This document shows positions 43,471-54,061 of a stretch of DNA of 64,000 nucleotides, in pieces (position 1 is the first letter of the stretch; each line of letters starts with the position of its first letter). Source of the DNA: Codonopsis lanceolata. Lineage: Eukaryota; Streptophyta; Magnoliopsida; Asterales; Campanulaceae. The notes under the pieces are model-generated. The model saw only the letters and a program-made list of their open reading frames with translations, was not told where the DNA came from and did not search any database. The stretch is taken from positions 60,890,744-60,954,743 of the forward strand of contig CM028381.1 in the NCBI GenBank assembly GCA_013146195.2. Reading direction: 5' to 3'. The position numbers and the translations under genes were made by a program.

Positions 43471-46400
43471 ATTATGAAGTGTTGTGGCGGAATGTTGTCG
43501 ATGATCGGTTTGTGTAGCTTTTGATGATGCTACTGAGGATCTTTGGGAGGTGGTCCTTGGCGAGATGCTGGTAGAACATTTATATTTTTCCAAGGGCCCA
43601 TGCGACAGAAGACCTTATAAGATGCGGTAAAATGATGAAAACAAAAGATGCAAGCATGCGAATGAAACTTTTTTTTTCTTAAAAAAAGGACTTTTGAATG
43701 TGCATGTCTATCATCCGTTTCATAAACATGTTAAGACAAGATAAGGCAAGGTGATGGAAATGTAATATAAGAGCTTGAGATATAACTTCTGGTCGGCTTT
43801 GAACGGTTATGACCATAGGAATTGATGGTGATATTTGAAATGGAGGTGGGTGAAGTTTAGGGTTACCTTTCAGTTTTTTGACTAGTGCATCATTCAAGAA
43901 AGGAATTCATTCAGAAGATCAGTAAATCCTACTAATCGACGCCTCTGAGTGATCACTTTTTTTTTTCTGTGCTCTAACTTTTGCCTAGGCCGCCCTTTCG
44001 GCTTTTCAACCTAGCAAGCCTTTACCTCATAGGGAGTCGGTCTTTCAATGCATGCTAAAATAAGCCGCTTATTTTTTTAGGGATCACGTCTTTGTAGCTT
44101 CTTCGTTTCTTCAGACGGAGATGGAAATGATAGTTGTTTCTGGAGATGATGAGCTTTTATGTATCCAATGAGTTTGTGGAAGAAGCCTCAGGGTGACTCG
44201 ATGAACCAAATTTTATAAAATGGAACGAGCAAGTTTCTGAAGAGATTAACTAGGGACAACCCCAGAAAGATTCGATTTGGAGAGACTTTTTGTGGGAGAC
44301 AGAAATGAGTATGCTCAAAGAAAAAGGATGACTCTAATGGATAAAAGAAAAGTCATGATCCAGAGTTTATTGCTGAGTATCACAAGTTTCATGGACCCTA
44401 CTTACCATTTATCTTTTGATAGTTTTATGTCTTTAGCAAGAAGTTCTGTCCTGGACACAGATCACGTTATAACCGATTGAAACAGAGCTATAGGTGGCAA
44501 CTATGTTAGGGTATAGTGTTTAAGTATTTGGGATGGATTAGCTTTAGGGTTGAGGATTTGATTGACCTCTTGCTCAAAGGCATTTTGGGTTATGGACTCG
44601 GTTATTTTTGGAAAAGCGATCGCAAAGCGATCATTGGCTAGCCTTTTTAGCTATGGGTTTGGATGAGAATTTGGTTTCTGGACTTGGTTGTAGGTATGGT
44701 TGGGAGAGCGGCTTTTGGCCTTGATTATGGGTTATGGGGTTGTCCAAGAGTGATTGATATTTTTTTTTTGCGAGAGAAAGATTTTGAGGGAATTGCTCAG
44801 GAGGCTTCTTTTTTTTTTTCTCTCTTTTTTTAATGCATAGGTCTTTTTTTCGCACTTTTTTCTTTTTTCCTTCTTTTTTTTTTTTGTTGACCTCTTAGAG
44901 CAATTTGGGAGAGTGCTTGAAGAGATATCTCACTTAGGATAAAAAGGTGGTCACTCTTGATGGATGTATATATAAGGGTGAAGTAGCCCCAGTTTTGGGA
45001 AGCTGGATCTTAGAGATGGTTAGGCTTTTGGTATATGTTTTTTTTTAGGTATTTGGAAAGACTTTGGTGTATGGTCAGGGTTAGAAGCCCCTAGTGTGCC
45101 ATTTAATAGCTCGGTCGCAATGGGTCGAAGATAACCTTTTACCAAGACAGCAGGTTGCTTTATCGAACTTATATTTTTAATGGTTTGTGGGTCCATATTG
45201 CGAAATGACTCATTATCAACCCGTGTAGTTTTATCATGTTTTTACATGAGTCAACTCGTCATTTTTTTTTTATAACAGATATTTCGGCGATAGATGGTGC
45301 TCAGAGATCAAGAATAAGACTCGACAAGCTAGTAAGAATTTATCAGATTTGAATATAGATAAATACCTTTTGGAAAGCTTGATTTGATGACTTGGTTGGA
45401 CTTTCGAAATAACGGAGACCAAATGGATTCATGAGCATACTTTGCAAGGATGGGCTGTAGGCATCAATATGGGCAAAAGAGACACCCCTAGGGTTTGAAA
45501 ACCCCTAGTCCTGAATTATTGTGTATCATCCTTGAGTTGCCTGGCTTTTCTCGATTTCCTGGCTTTCTAGACTTTTTTGCTTTCTTGGCTTATTGACTTT
45601 CCGAGCTTTCCTTTCTTCCTTGGCTCCCTATCAGTCTTTTTTTATTCATTTTTTTTATTTTCCTTTTTTTAAAGAAGTGGTAGACCTTCGCATCTCGAAG
45701 TAGGACTTACTTTTTTTTTTTTTAAAATCGAGAGTGAACGATGCACTTATCAAGTAGTGATGCATTTATGAGACGTTATGAAGGAAGATGAATTTGGAGA
45801 TTAAAAATAATAGTGAATGGGTTTTGTCTTGCCTTTACATGTTTTTGGAAACAAAAGAAAATACATAGAAATTTTTTTTTAAGAGTAAATCAAAGCATTT
45901 AACCGAACCCGGTCGCTTACGTTCCTCATTTCGAGGCTCAGATCATCGTAGTTCAACTCTAACAGAGAAAATTTTCATTCTGCTAATCTTTTTTTTTTTT
46001 TTGAATTTGAAAGAATAGAGTTTTTATTTTTTTTTTGCTCGGAGAGAACAAAATCATATATATATATATATTTAAATGATCATTTTTATTTTTATTTTTT
46101 TGCAAAAATAAACGATTTTTTTTAAAAGGAAAGGAGAACTAAGTATTACACACATTTTTTTATTAGAAAACTCTTTTTTTTTTGCGATCCTTGTAATGAG
46201 ATGTAACGATTACGTACCTCCGGACAATCCTCTCAGGAGAGTAAATGATAAATAACCAATTTTTTTTATTTTTCAGCCCCTGCAAAATTGTTAGTGGTAC
46301 CAAAGAAAAACAACAAAGATCTCAATATGTATAAACATAACACAAGATTTAAACAAAAAAAAAACTTGTGTTTTTGATGATTTTTTTTTGAAAGGTGAAG

Positions 46401-47560
46401 TAACAGGAAAAATGAGTGCATCAAACAGTAAAAATTGGCGACCCGACGGATAAAATGGACCCAACATCAAATAAAATTGTTCAAAATGAAAAACGAGCCA
46501 CGCAGAAAGAGGCTGGGCGCCGCCCATAGTCACTTTGGGCGCTACGCCCAAGTGAATGTTCACATTCCACATTTCCTTTTTTGTGCACTTTGATATTTAA
46601 CCTTTTCCCTTTAACACTTAGGCCCTCTCTTGTTTCCTTCTTGTCATTTATCGCCATTTAACCCTTTTAAGTTTGTTTGTTTTTTTTTTTGAAAGATAAA
46701 ACTATGCCTTTTTTTTTAATAACTTTGAAAATAATTTCTTTTGGAAAACACCATTTTTTGTTTTTTTTTTTGAATAAAACTTTCTCCTTTCTTTGTTTTT
46801 TGTTTTGGACCACATATTTTTTTTTGAAAACGAATTTTTTTTTATTTGAGAAAATGAGTTTCTTTTTACCTTTTTTTTAAAGAGATGAATTCTCTTCTTT
46901 TTTAAAAAAAATAGAAAACAAATTTCTCTTCTTTTTTTTTTCTGAAAACTCTTTCTTTTGATTTTTTTTTTATTTCGGAAAACAATTTTTTTTCTTTTTT
47001 TTAATTTTGGAAAACAATTTTTTTCTTTTTTTTAAACGAATTTTATTTTAGAATTGAAAATCATATACACACACAAAAAGCCAAATAACTATAAAAGAGA
47101 AAATAAAAAAAACATATTGTTATTAAAGGAAAAAAGATTTTTTTTTATTAAAAAAATGCAAACATTTATGGATGTACAAATAATATGACCGAATAAAAGA
47201 ATATTTACATTTTTTTGCGACATAAATAAAGCAAACAGACATATATAACAAAATAAAGCAATAATAAAATAAAGCCCCAGCCCATTTGTTATACTGCCCG
47301 GAAATCTATTTTTTATTTATTTGTATTTATTTTTTATTTTTATTTTTGATATACCTGTAACGGTAACTGGAACGAAAATGCTGCAAGAGGATGGTCATAT
47401 CCACAAATATATACACATGTATATAAGAATGCGATATTTAAAATGCCAAATAAATATAATGAACATATTTTAGCCAGAAACCAAATAAAACTATTTTTTT
47501 CTTTTTTTTGTGAAAATGAGTCTAGCCCTCCATTTTTTTAAAAAAAAAATAAAAACGACG
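43471..47560 (-). other. LARD-2 interior, non-coding
   Basis: Collinear with LARD-1 15726-18980. It contains many long T-runs on the plus strand, especially 46670-47040. No gag-pol homology in any frame. The open frames here are short and dominated by Phe or Lys runs. Confidence 0.75.
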
Positions 47561-47578
47561 TCCCCAGCAAAGTCGCCA
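47561..47578 (-). other. Primer binding site of LARD-2 (tRNA-Arg-like)
   Basis: The minus strand reads TGGCGACTTTGCTGGGGA, one base inside the 5' LTR. It has one difference from the LARD-1 PBS. Confidence 0.75.
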
Positions 47579-47579
47579 C

Positions 47580-49185
47580 TGTGATTGCCCCGGGAAATTT
47601 TTCCCTCGGATCGCGCGCTCCCTTTTTTAGGGGAACACGCAACTCGGGGAGGACATCACGCTTTCCATTTCATCCTTCCTTGTTTAGGGGAAGTCGAAAT
47701 TAAAAATGTAGAAAGAGTGTTGTCAAAAAGCGCGTTGAATACGCCTCGGTCACCGAGTGAGCTTTGATCCATTATGAGAGCTTTGGATTTTTCAACGCGG
47801 ATCGTTATGAGTGCGTTGGGCTTCCCCTTATCTCATCATTCCTTGTTTAGGGGAAAACAAGATACATGAAATGTATCACTCTTTTCATTCTCATCCTTCC
47901 TTGTTTAAGAGAAAATAGAAAAGTGCAAAAAAAAGTTGTTGCGGGCCTCATTGTGATCCAAAATGTTTAAAATAGAGTCGCCATCTTCATTTTAAGGAGA
48001 AATAAAGAAAAACAAAAAATAATCAGAGTTTGTAAAAAGAGGTTTGGAGACTAAGTTACGAGGTGGGAAGGTGTTAGGCACCCAACTCTCCCTTTCGTTC
48101 TCAAAAATAGTTTTTGGCTAAAATACGTTTTTATTATATTTATCTAGCAAATGAAATAAAGCATTAAAAGCAGATATATCCGTATTTACATTATTTACAG
48201 ACTTGCAGCCGCCTCGTTCCAATAATTACAAATACATTTAAAAATATTTGGCCATAATAATGGCTCTTTTTAATGCTATTTTCTATAGAAATCCGGGTAG
48301 CATAACTACTTATATTCTTACATCGGGCCAACTTGAAAGTAGCACTTTTATATAAAACCTCTTAAAGACTTACTTTTAAGAGTATAGGTTGTGCTCGCTC
48401 TGTCCTTCCGGGAGAGGGAGTCTTTTGTTGTTATGGAGATTCGAGCAGAGTAACTGCTTCTGAAAGCTGCTTTCTGGCACTGTGAAATGGGCGGAGCAAC
48501 TGCTTATATTTTTTATGTTGTTTGCTTGCTGTTGGTGGAAATCGGGTAGATCAACTACTTGCTTCTGGTGGATTTGGCCTTTGGATACGGACAGGGCAAC
48601 TGTTCTTTTTGGACTTTTTTCGACCGAGGGAATAGGGTGGAATCCTAGCTGGAAGGCTAAGGTTCACTTTGGCCGGTTGGTTTTGTGTTTGGGGGAGATT
48701 TGACGGAGTTTCAAGACTTATAGGAGGAGGGGACTCTCTCTATCTCACGATCGCTCTCTACTGCGTAAAACAAACACTGAACAGTATGAGTGAGAATTTC
48801 TCGGCCCTTAATTATGAAGACGGGCACTTGTATTTATAAGCTGAAGAAGGGACTCCTTCGGCATTTGCAATTTTCTTCTATGCTTCATTAGCTTGTACCG
48901 CGCACTTGAGAGCTTGTACTAATTCTCAAATCGTAAAGCACTATTTGGCTTTGGGCGCTGACCCCATGAGATCTGGGCGCCGCGCCTGGTTGTCTTGGTG
49001 GTGGCGCCTGGAGCCTTTTTTAGCCTCCTTTTTGACACTTGACCCCTGCATTTCAATGTTTTACGCATCCTGCTTTGTCTTTTGCATTTTTAAACCCTGT
49101 AACATGACATTTGTATAAGTTTCAACAGGTCTTGATATCGCATGTCATGTTACATACCAGGGGATACGAAATTTGGGTGTCTACA
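47580..49185 (-). repeat. LARD-2 5' LTR, shared with a second partial element
   Basis: 1,606 bp, beginning TGTGATTGCCCCGGG and ending GGGTGTCTACA on the plus strand. It has a TATA-like TATTTATAAG at 48831-48840. Immediately after it comes the PPT GAGCCCCTCAACG, so this LTR is the 5' LTR of LARD-2 and also the 3' LTR of the partial element to its right. Confidence 0.88.
48831..48840 (-). promoter_or_regulatory. TATA box in LARD-2 5' LTR
   Basis: CTTATAAATA on the minus strand after the GGGCACTTG context, at the position equivalent to the other LTRs. Confidence 0.6.
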
Positions 49186-49966
49186 GAGCCCCTCAACGAT
49201 GGAGTTTACGGGTAACCCGCAGCTTACCAAGTAAACGAACACCGTTGATAAGAAATAGACTCTTTAATTTCGTGGAAATTATAATGGGGAGTGATGCAAC
49301 AGGTAGCAGTTATAATGCAGCAGTTTATAATGCATATCAAATCTCACATATCCTAGACATATTTAGTCGGTTATAATATGTTATCGTAGTTTTTAAGCAG
49401 ATATGCAAATTAAGTGCTCTGATGGTCGGACCTACCGAAGTAGGCTACTACGTATCCCTTAATAAAAGGAACCAGACCAAACGTAGTTCGGCCTCATGCA
49501 AACAAACAACAGCCACTGGGTGGGATAGATGGTGTGTTTTGCCTAGCATAGGCAAAACTGGTGGGATTTTGCGTAGGAAAAGCGATGCGACTTTTTAAAA
49601 CGGGCTTTCCCCAATATAGGAAAATCGATGCGGCTTTTTAAAACGGGCTTTCCCCAATATAGGCAAAGCGGTGCTGTTGTTTGAAAACAGGCTTTCTTCA
49701 GCATAGGGAAAGCGATGCTGCTTTTGAAAACATGTTTTCCCCAACATAGGGAAAGCGATGCTTTTGTTGAAAACGGGTTTTCCCCAACATTGGGAAAACG
49801 ATGCTGTTGTTGAAAACGAGTTTTCCCCAGTATAGGAAAAGCGATGCTGTTGTTGAAAACGGGCTTTCCCCAGCATAGGGAAAGCGATGCGACTTTTTTA
49901 AAACGGACTTTCCCCAGCATAGGAAAACGATGTGGCTTTTTAAAATGGGCTTTCCCCAAATGCTAG
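49186..49966 (-). mobile_element. Partial second LARD interior (PPT block and truncated hairpin array)
   Basis: The PPT block (49186-49555) and about eight hairpin units (49600-49966) are the 3' end of another LARD interior joined to the shared LTR. It stops abruptly inside a unit at about 49966. LTR-internal-LTR-internal is the known product of unequal recombination between LTRs. Confidence 0.8.
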
Positions 49967-49990
49967 CATTACAAATAATTTTATAATTTA

Positions 49991-50072
49991 TCTTACAACT
50001 AAGCTTTGAAAAAAAGGCAAAAGTGTCTTTGTTCAAAACAACTTTGCGCTTCTTCAAAGCTTAGTTGTAAGA
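49991..50072. repeat. Inverted repeat with 20-bp perfect arms
   Basis: TCTTACAACTAAGCTTTGAA (49991-50010) and its exact reverse complement (50053-50072) flank a 42-base loop. This could be a small MITE remnant or a transcribed hairpin. No flanking TSD was recognised. Confidence 0.75.
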
Positions 50073-50847
50073 AAAGTAAATAATTAATATTAAGGATAAC
50101 ATTTTATTTATAATTTACAATTCCCCCTCAAAGTATCCACCAAATCACATAGTGCACCCCAACCTAAGGTTTGTCCCATAATGGTATCTAACATTATATT
50201 TTTTTTCTTATTTTCCACCCTAGTCGCACCAGTTATTAGAAAAATCACGTTAAATAACATGTGGGCTTCCACATGTGGGGATTTTGACATTTCCTAGGCG
50301 TGAACTCGAGGGAAATATTAGGAATTTGGTGTAAACTTTGGGTTCCTAAATGTATTTTGCCTATCAAAATTATGAAATAACATATAATTTTCTAAAAAAT
50401 TATTTAAATGTATGTGAAAAGTTAAAATGTTAGAAAAAATGGAGTGGGTCCACCTTTCCATTTTTTCTCGGAAAAAAATCTAGATAAACTAAATGAAATA
50501 TATGAAATACTCTTACCCGTAGTTACCCATCTTCATCACCAATTTCTATATGAAATTGGATTCAACCACCTTCTCATATAAAACCCAACCACCATCAAAA
50601 TCAATCAATTTTTCAACCCCCCTTTCATCCTTCTAAATGACTTTACATTTACTTTCTTTCTCCTAATTATTTAAATAATCCAACCTGACCGCCATGGAAG
50701 CTGAGCTCGAAATCATCTAGAGTTATAGCTTCTTCGGCATCTTCTCAATTATGATACTTTGCTTTAAGTCATATGCATGCCGACTGTATTCCCAATTTTT
50801 AGATCCTTCACAAAATTGACGTCTTTTTAATAAAACCCCTTACCATT
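50073..50847. other. Unassigned AT-rich sequence
   Basis: No coding homology and no long frame. CCACATGTGGGG at about 50270 and CTCCCTCAAAG-like phrases suggest old repeat material, but I cannot name a family. Confidence 0.3.
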
Positions 50848-51191
50848 TAAAAATATGGCATGATCATGACTATGAAATTACCATTCCTTCCCTTCCACCC
50901 AAAGAGTTCACATTTGAAAAATCTAATTATTAAGAGGATATATTAATGTTATTAGAGCTTTGTCATAAGTACAAAAATATTTAAAACACAAACAATGTGT
51001 TTTCAACACAGACGGGGGTTAAAAATAAAATATTATAAAAATTGTAAGCGTAATATTTTTAAGTGAGTTGTTAAAATAAAACATCTTATATAGTATATAG
51101 TATGAGTAATTAATAGGAAAAATTACCCATTTCGTCCCTGTAGCATCCAAATCTCAATGCGTTGCCAAAGAACGGCTACAATTTCCATGCT

Positions 51192-51200
51192 ATCTTCTAA
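51192..51200. repeat. MULE target site duplication, left copy
   Basis: ATCTTCTAA, repeated exactly at 53004-53012. Nine bases is the characteristic Mutator TSD length. Confidence 0.85.
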
Positions 51201-51322
51201 GGCAAAAACTTGTATAGGACGGTCTTACGGATTTAGGATCCGTAAGACGGAGCCCCATTTAAAAATTCGCGGGTTAATAACAAAAACCTGCTAATATAAA
51301 TCACAAATATTTGTTGGATAAG

Positions 51323-51381
51323 TTGGTAAAGTGGCGGCCCATAAGCCTTTAAGGCGCGCGCTGGTCTAGGGTTCAACTCCC
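51323..51381 (+). ncRNA. tRNA-like A box/B box pair in the left MULE end
   Basis: TTGGTAAAGTGG (51323-51334) fits an A box and GGGTTCAACTCCC (51369-51381) fits a B box (GGTTCRANYCC), at tRNA-like spacing. The matching region near the right end, on the minus strand, has TGGCAAGTTGG (52881-52891) and GGTTCGAAGCC (about 52828-52838). The sequence does not fold as an obvious complete tRNA. This may be a pol III promoter relic. Confidence 0.4.
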
Positions 51382-51430
51382 TCCAGCAACGAATTTTGTT
51401 TTTAATGCTCATTTCCTCTATTTGCTTGGT

Positions 51431-51514
51431 GCCCCTCCACTTTCAATGTTTGTTAGCTCCGTTAGCATCAATGCCCCTCCACTTTCAATGTTTGTTAGCT
51501 CCGTTAGTATCAAT
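51431..51514. repeat. 42-bp tandem duplication
   Basis: Two adjacent 42-base copies starting GCCCCTCCACTTTC, differing by one base (AGCATCAAT and AGTATCAAT). Confidence 0.9.
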
Positions 51515-51555
51515 TGCCTTGGGATACTTGACAGATCCTAACGAACTTTGACGAA

Positions 51556-52690
51556 ATGCTAAATAACACATTTAAAATCAAACGTGACACATTAAAAACA
51601 CAAAAAGTGACACATTTTAATTTTAAAAGTGACACTATAAATGAAAATTTATTATAATTTTTATTAAAATACAAAGTAACACTCTTAAAACTAAAAAGTG
51701 ACACATTTAATACTAAAAAGTGACACTCTTAATACTAAAAAGTGACACTCTTAATACTAAAAAGTGACACTCTTAAAACTAAAAAGTGACACATTTAATA
51801 CTAAAAAGTGACACTCTTGATACTAAAAAGTGACATTATTAATACTAAAAAGTGACACTCTTAATACTAAAAAGTGACACTCTTCCTTAAAGAATTTACC
51901 GAACCAAAATGAATCATATCGTGTTTCAAGTTAATCTTCTACATGCCTAGATCATGCTCGCTCTGTTACGAAGGGAAAGAGAAAAAGAATTAAGGGAAGT
52001 ATTGAAAAGGGCAAGAAAAAGACTACTGATTTTTCTGATTTCCATCAAGCCAAGGAATTTGGTTCCAAGACTCCTAATGCTCGGTTATTTTATACATATT
52101 TTCAGTAAATTTAGTATGTTTGAGTAAGAAACATATACTTTACCTTGAAAAAGTTATGGTTTTGGGTTTTTAACGATTGACACTTGGGATTATATACATT
52201 TCTATGAATGAGAAGATATGTTTCAGTAGTGTTCAATTGGTTATTGCTGTTAAAATCACTAGCTCAAAAGTGACACACTTTAGTCCTAAAAATAACACAC
52301 TCCAACCCTAAAAGTGACACTCTTATTGATACAAATTGTATGATTATAAAAATAAGTTGCTTTTTACCAAAAGTGACACACCTAATGCCTAAAAGTGACA
52401 CAATTAATACATAAAAGTGACATACTAAACGTGACACTTATGAATAAAAATTTAAAGATGAAAAGTGATTTTTTTTGCCAAAAGTGACACACGTAAAACT
52501 TAAAAGTAACACATTATATGTTTAAAAGTGACACTCTGATTTAAAGTAACTAAGTAAAACTTAATCAGACCTAAGACAACAATTATCCAAAAGTGACACA
52601 CTTTTGTTCTCAAAGTGACACACGCCAAGCCTAAAAGTAACACTCTTATTGATCATAAATGTAAACAATGTCAAAATGACACATCTTGCT
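51556..52690. repeat. AAAAGTGACAC tandem array inside the MULE
   Basis: In 51590-51885 a 22-bp unit (ACTAAAAAGTGACACTCTTAAT-like) is repeated about a dozen times. In 52260-52690 looser copies of AAAAGTGACACAC occur, after a 370-base spacer. Confidence 0.9.
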
Positions 52691-53552
52691 AATAAAACTT
52701 AAAAAAAAATCCTAAGAGGTTTCGAACAAATTGATTTTTATGATTTTTTGTAACATATTATTAATTTATTATGACCTGAAAATTTATTCTCATTAAGAAG
52801 AATTAAAACCAAAAGTGCGTAGGTAAGAGGCTTCGAACCGCCAACCTCTGGCCGACCAAACCTTAATGCATCACGTCTGTCCAACTTGCCAAACATGTTA
52901 TTATGATTTTTGTTAACATATTTAGTTATTAACCCGCGAATTCTTAAATGGGCTCCGTCTTACGGATAAGGATCCGTAAGACCGTCTTACAGGAGACCAC
53001 CCCATCTTCTAATTGCAACCTTCAATCGTCAATTGGGGAGACATTACAAAAAGAAGGCACTATTTTCAACTCTAAATTTAAAATTTCCATTATTTGTCTT
53101 AAATCAAAGGAACTTTTGCAACTTTTGCAGAAGGAACTTTTGCAAAGGAAATTTCCATTATTTGTCTTAGTGCCTTAAATCAAAGGAACTTTTGCAACTT
53201 TTTGGTTTCCCACTTAAATAAATCACAAACACACCTCCAAAGTCAAATAATTCTTTTTGAGTTATTAAACAGATATGCATCATGACTCATGAGCATGGCC
53301 ATCAACCATGTGCATAGTATAAAAAAATATATTATATTTGTAATATATTATAATTATCTTTAGTTTATTATTTTCTAATTTATTTATATTTATGTTTCCT
53401 AATTCCTTTTGCATTTAAACTCTATAAGTTAAACTTGTGTACCAAGTATTGTAATCTTATATATATGCTTACCATATTAATGAAAAGACTATACCAACTA
53501 CATAGCTTGGAAACTTCAAGTTGAGGCAACTATAATCGCTACAAATTCGTAG

Positions 53553-54061
53553 ATGGTTCACACCCATGTTCGTCCCCCGCCGTCCTCGCCAAGGATGTTC
53601 AAACATCCAAGAATGTTCTCACCCCCAACCAGCAATATCAACCCTGGATTCAGGAGGACAAGCCTTGTTTGGTGCCCTTGTCGGCTTCCTGTCTGCTCCC
53701 ATGTCCCCATGATCCAACAGACCGCCACCACCTGCAAGGCATGGGAAACTCTGACTCATACCCATCTTCCAACAACCTAACTTCCGCTGAATTAAACCTT
53801 CTTCCCCCACACAGTCACCGCCAATCTATCTTCCGCCTCCATATCTGGCCAAACACCCTCTGATCGCCTCCCAACAAAGTGTCATCTCTTACCAAATTGC
53901 CGTCTCTAGTCATACACCTCAGATCCGTCATTTTCCATCTTTGTAAATCCATCAGCCGCGCCACTAACCCAGATCTAAACAACAACCCCAAACTTAGATC
54001 CAAAAACACACCACAAGCCTCGCTCTTAAAACCTAAAACCACCAAACTTCCGCAACCCTAA
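53553..54061 (+). pseudogene. Coding-like segment in inverted-repeat arm, unrecognised
   Basis: An ATG after a leader-like stretch opens a frame encoding MVHTHVRPPPSSP...CKAWETLTHTHLPTT. It then shifts frame through NLTSAELNLLPPHSH to KPKTTKLPQP. The reverse arm preserves the same sequence at 58670-59203. The phrase CKAWETL weakly resembles copia gag (AWETL), and the upstream region (TATTAATGAAAAGACTATACCAACTACATAGC) looks like an LTR end. Homology is too weak to name. Confidence 0.3.

Larger units (their letters stand above)
33488..49185 (-). mobile_element. LARD-2: non-autonomous Tat/Ogre-like LTR element containing LINE-B
   Basis: Same architecture and orientation as LARD-1. LTRs lie at 33488-35254 and 47580-49185, the PPT-like sequence adjoins the left LTR, and an Arg-type PBS (47561-47578) adjoins the right one. 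The hairpin array begins 0.4 kb from the 3' LTR. The interior has no retroelement genes of its own. Without the 6.06-kb LINE-B the interior is about 6.3 kb, close to LARD-1. The LTRs start TGTAGACACCCC and end near TGTGATTGCCCCGGG (plus strand), a different subfamily from LARD-1 (TGTGGGTCGCC). The right LTR is followed by another PPT block instead of a TSD, so the complex is LTR-internal-LTR-internal. Confidence 0.83.
51201..53003. mobile_element. Non-autonomous Mutator-like (MULE) transposon
   Basis: 1.8 kb with long imperfect terminal inverted repeats. Both ends contain GACGGTCTTACGGAT, then CCGTAAGACGGAGCCC and CGCGGGTTAATAAC in inverted arrangement (about 51218-51279 and 52927-52985). It is flanked by a 9-bp TSD. 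It has no transposase. The interior is mostly tandem AAAAGTGACAC repeats. Both ends also contain tRNA-like A and B boxes. Confidence 0.85.

Noticed and set aside
46670..47040. Runs of T as LINE poly(A) tails or a separate insertion
   Set aside because: Many interrupted T-runs are spread over the LARD interior with no LINE coding sequence or TSD beside them, and LARD-1 has the same feature at the equivalent place.
51323..51381. Genuine tRNA gene
   Set aside because: A and B boxes fit, but I could not form a full acceptor stem or a sensible anticodon arm, and it sits inside a transposon end.
53553..54061. Host gene in the inverted-repeat arm
   Set aside because: Present in both arms with frame breaks, next to LTR-like sequence. 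More like a retroelement leader/gag remnant than a host gene.
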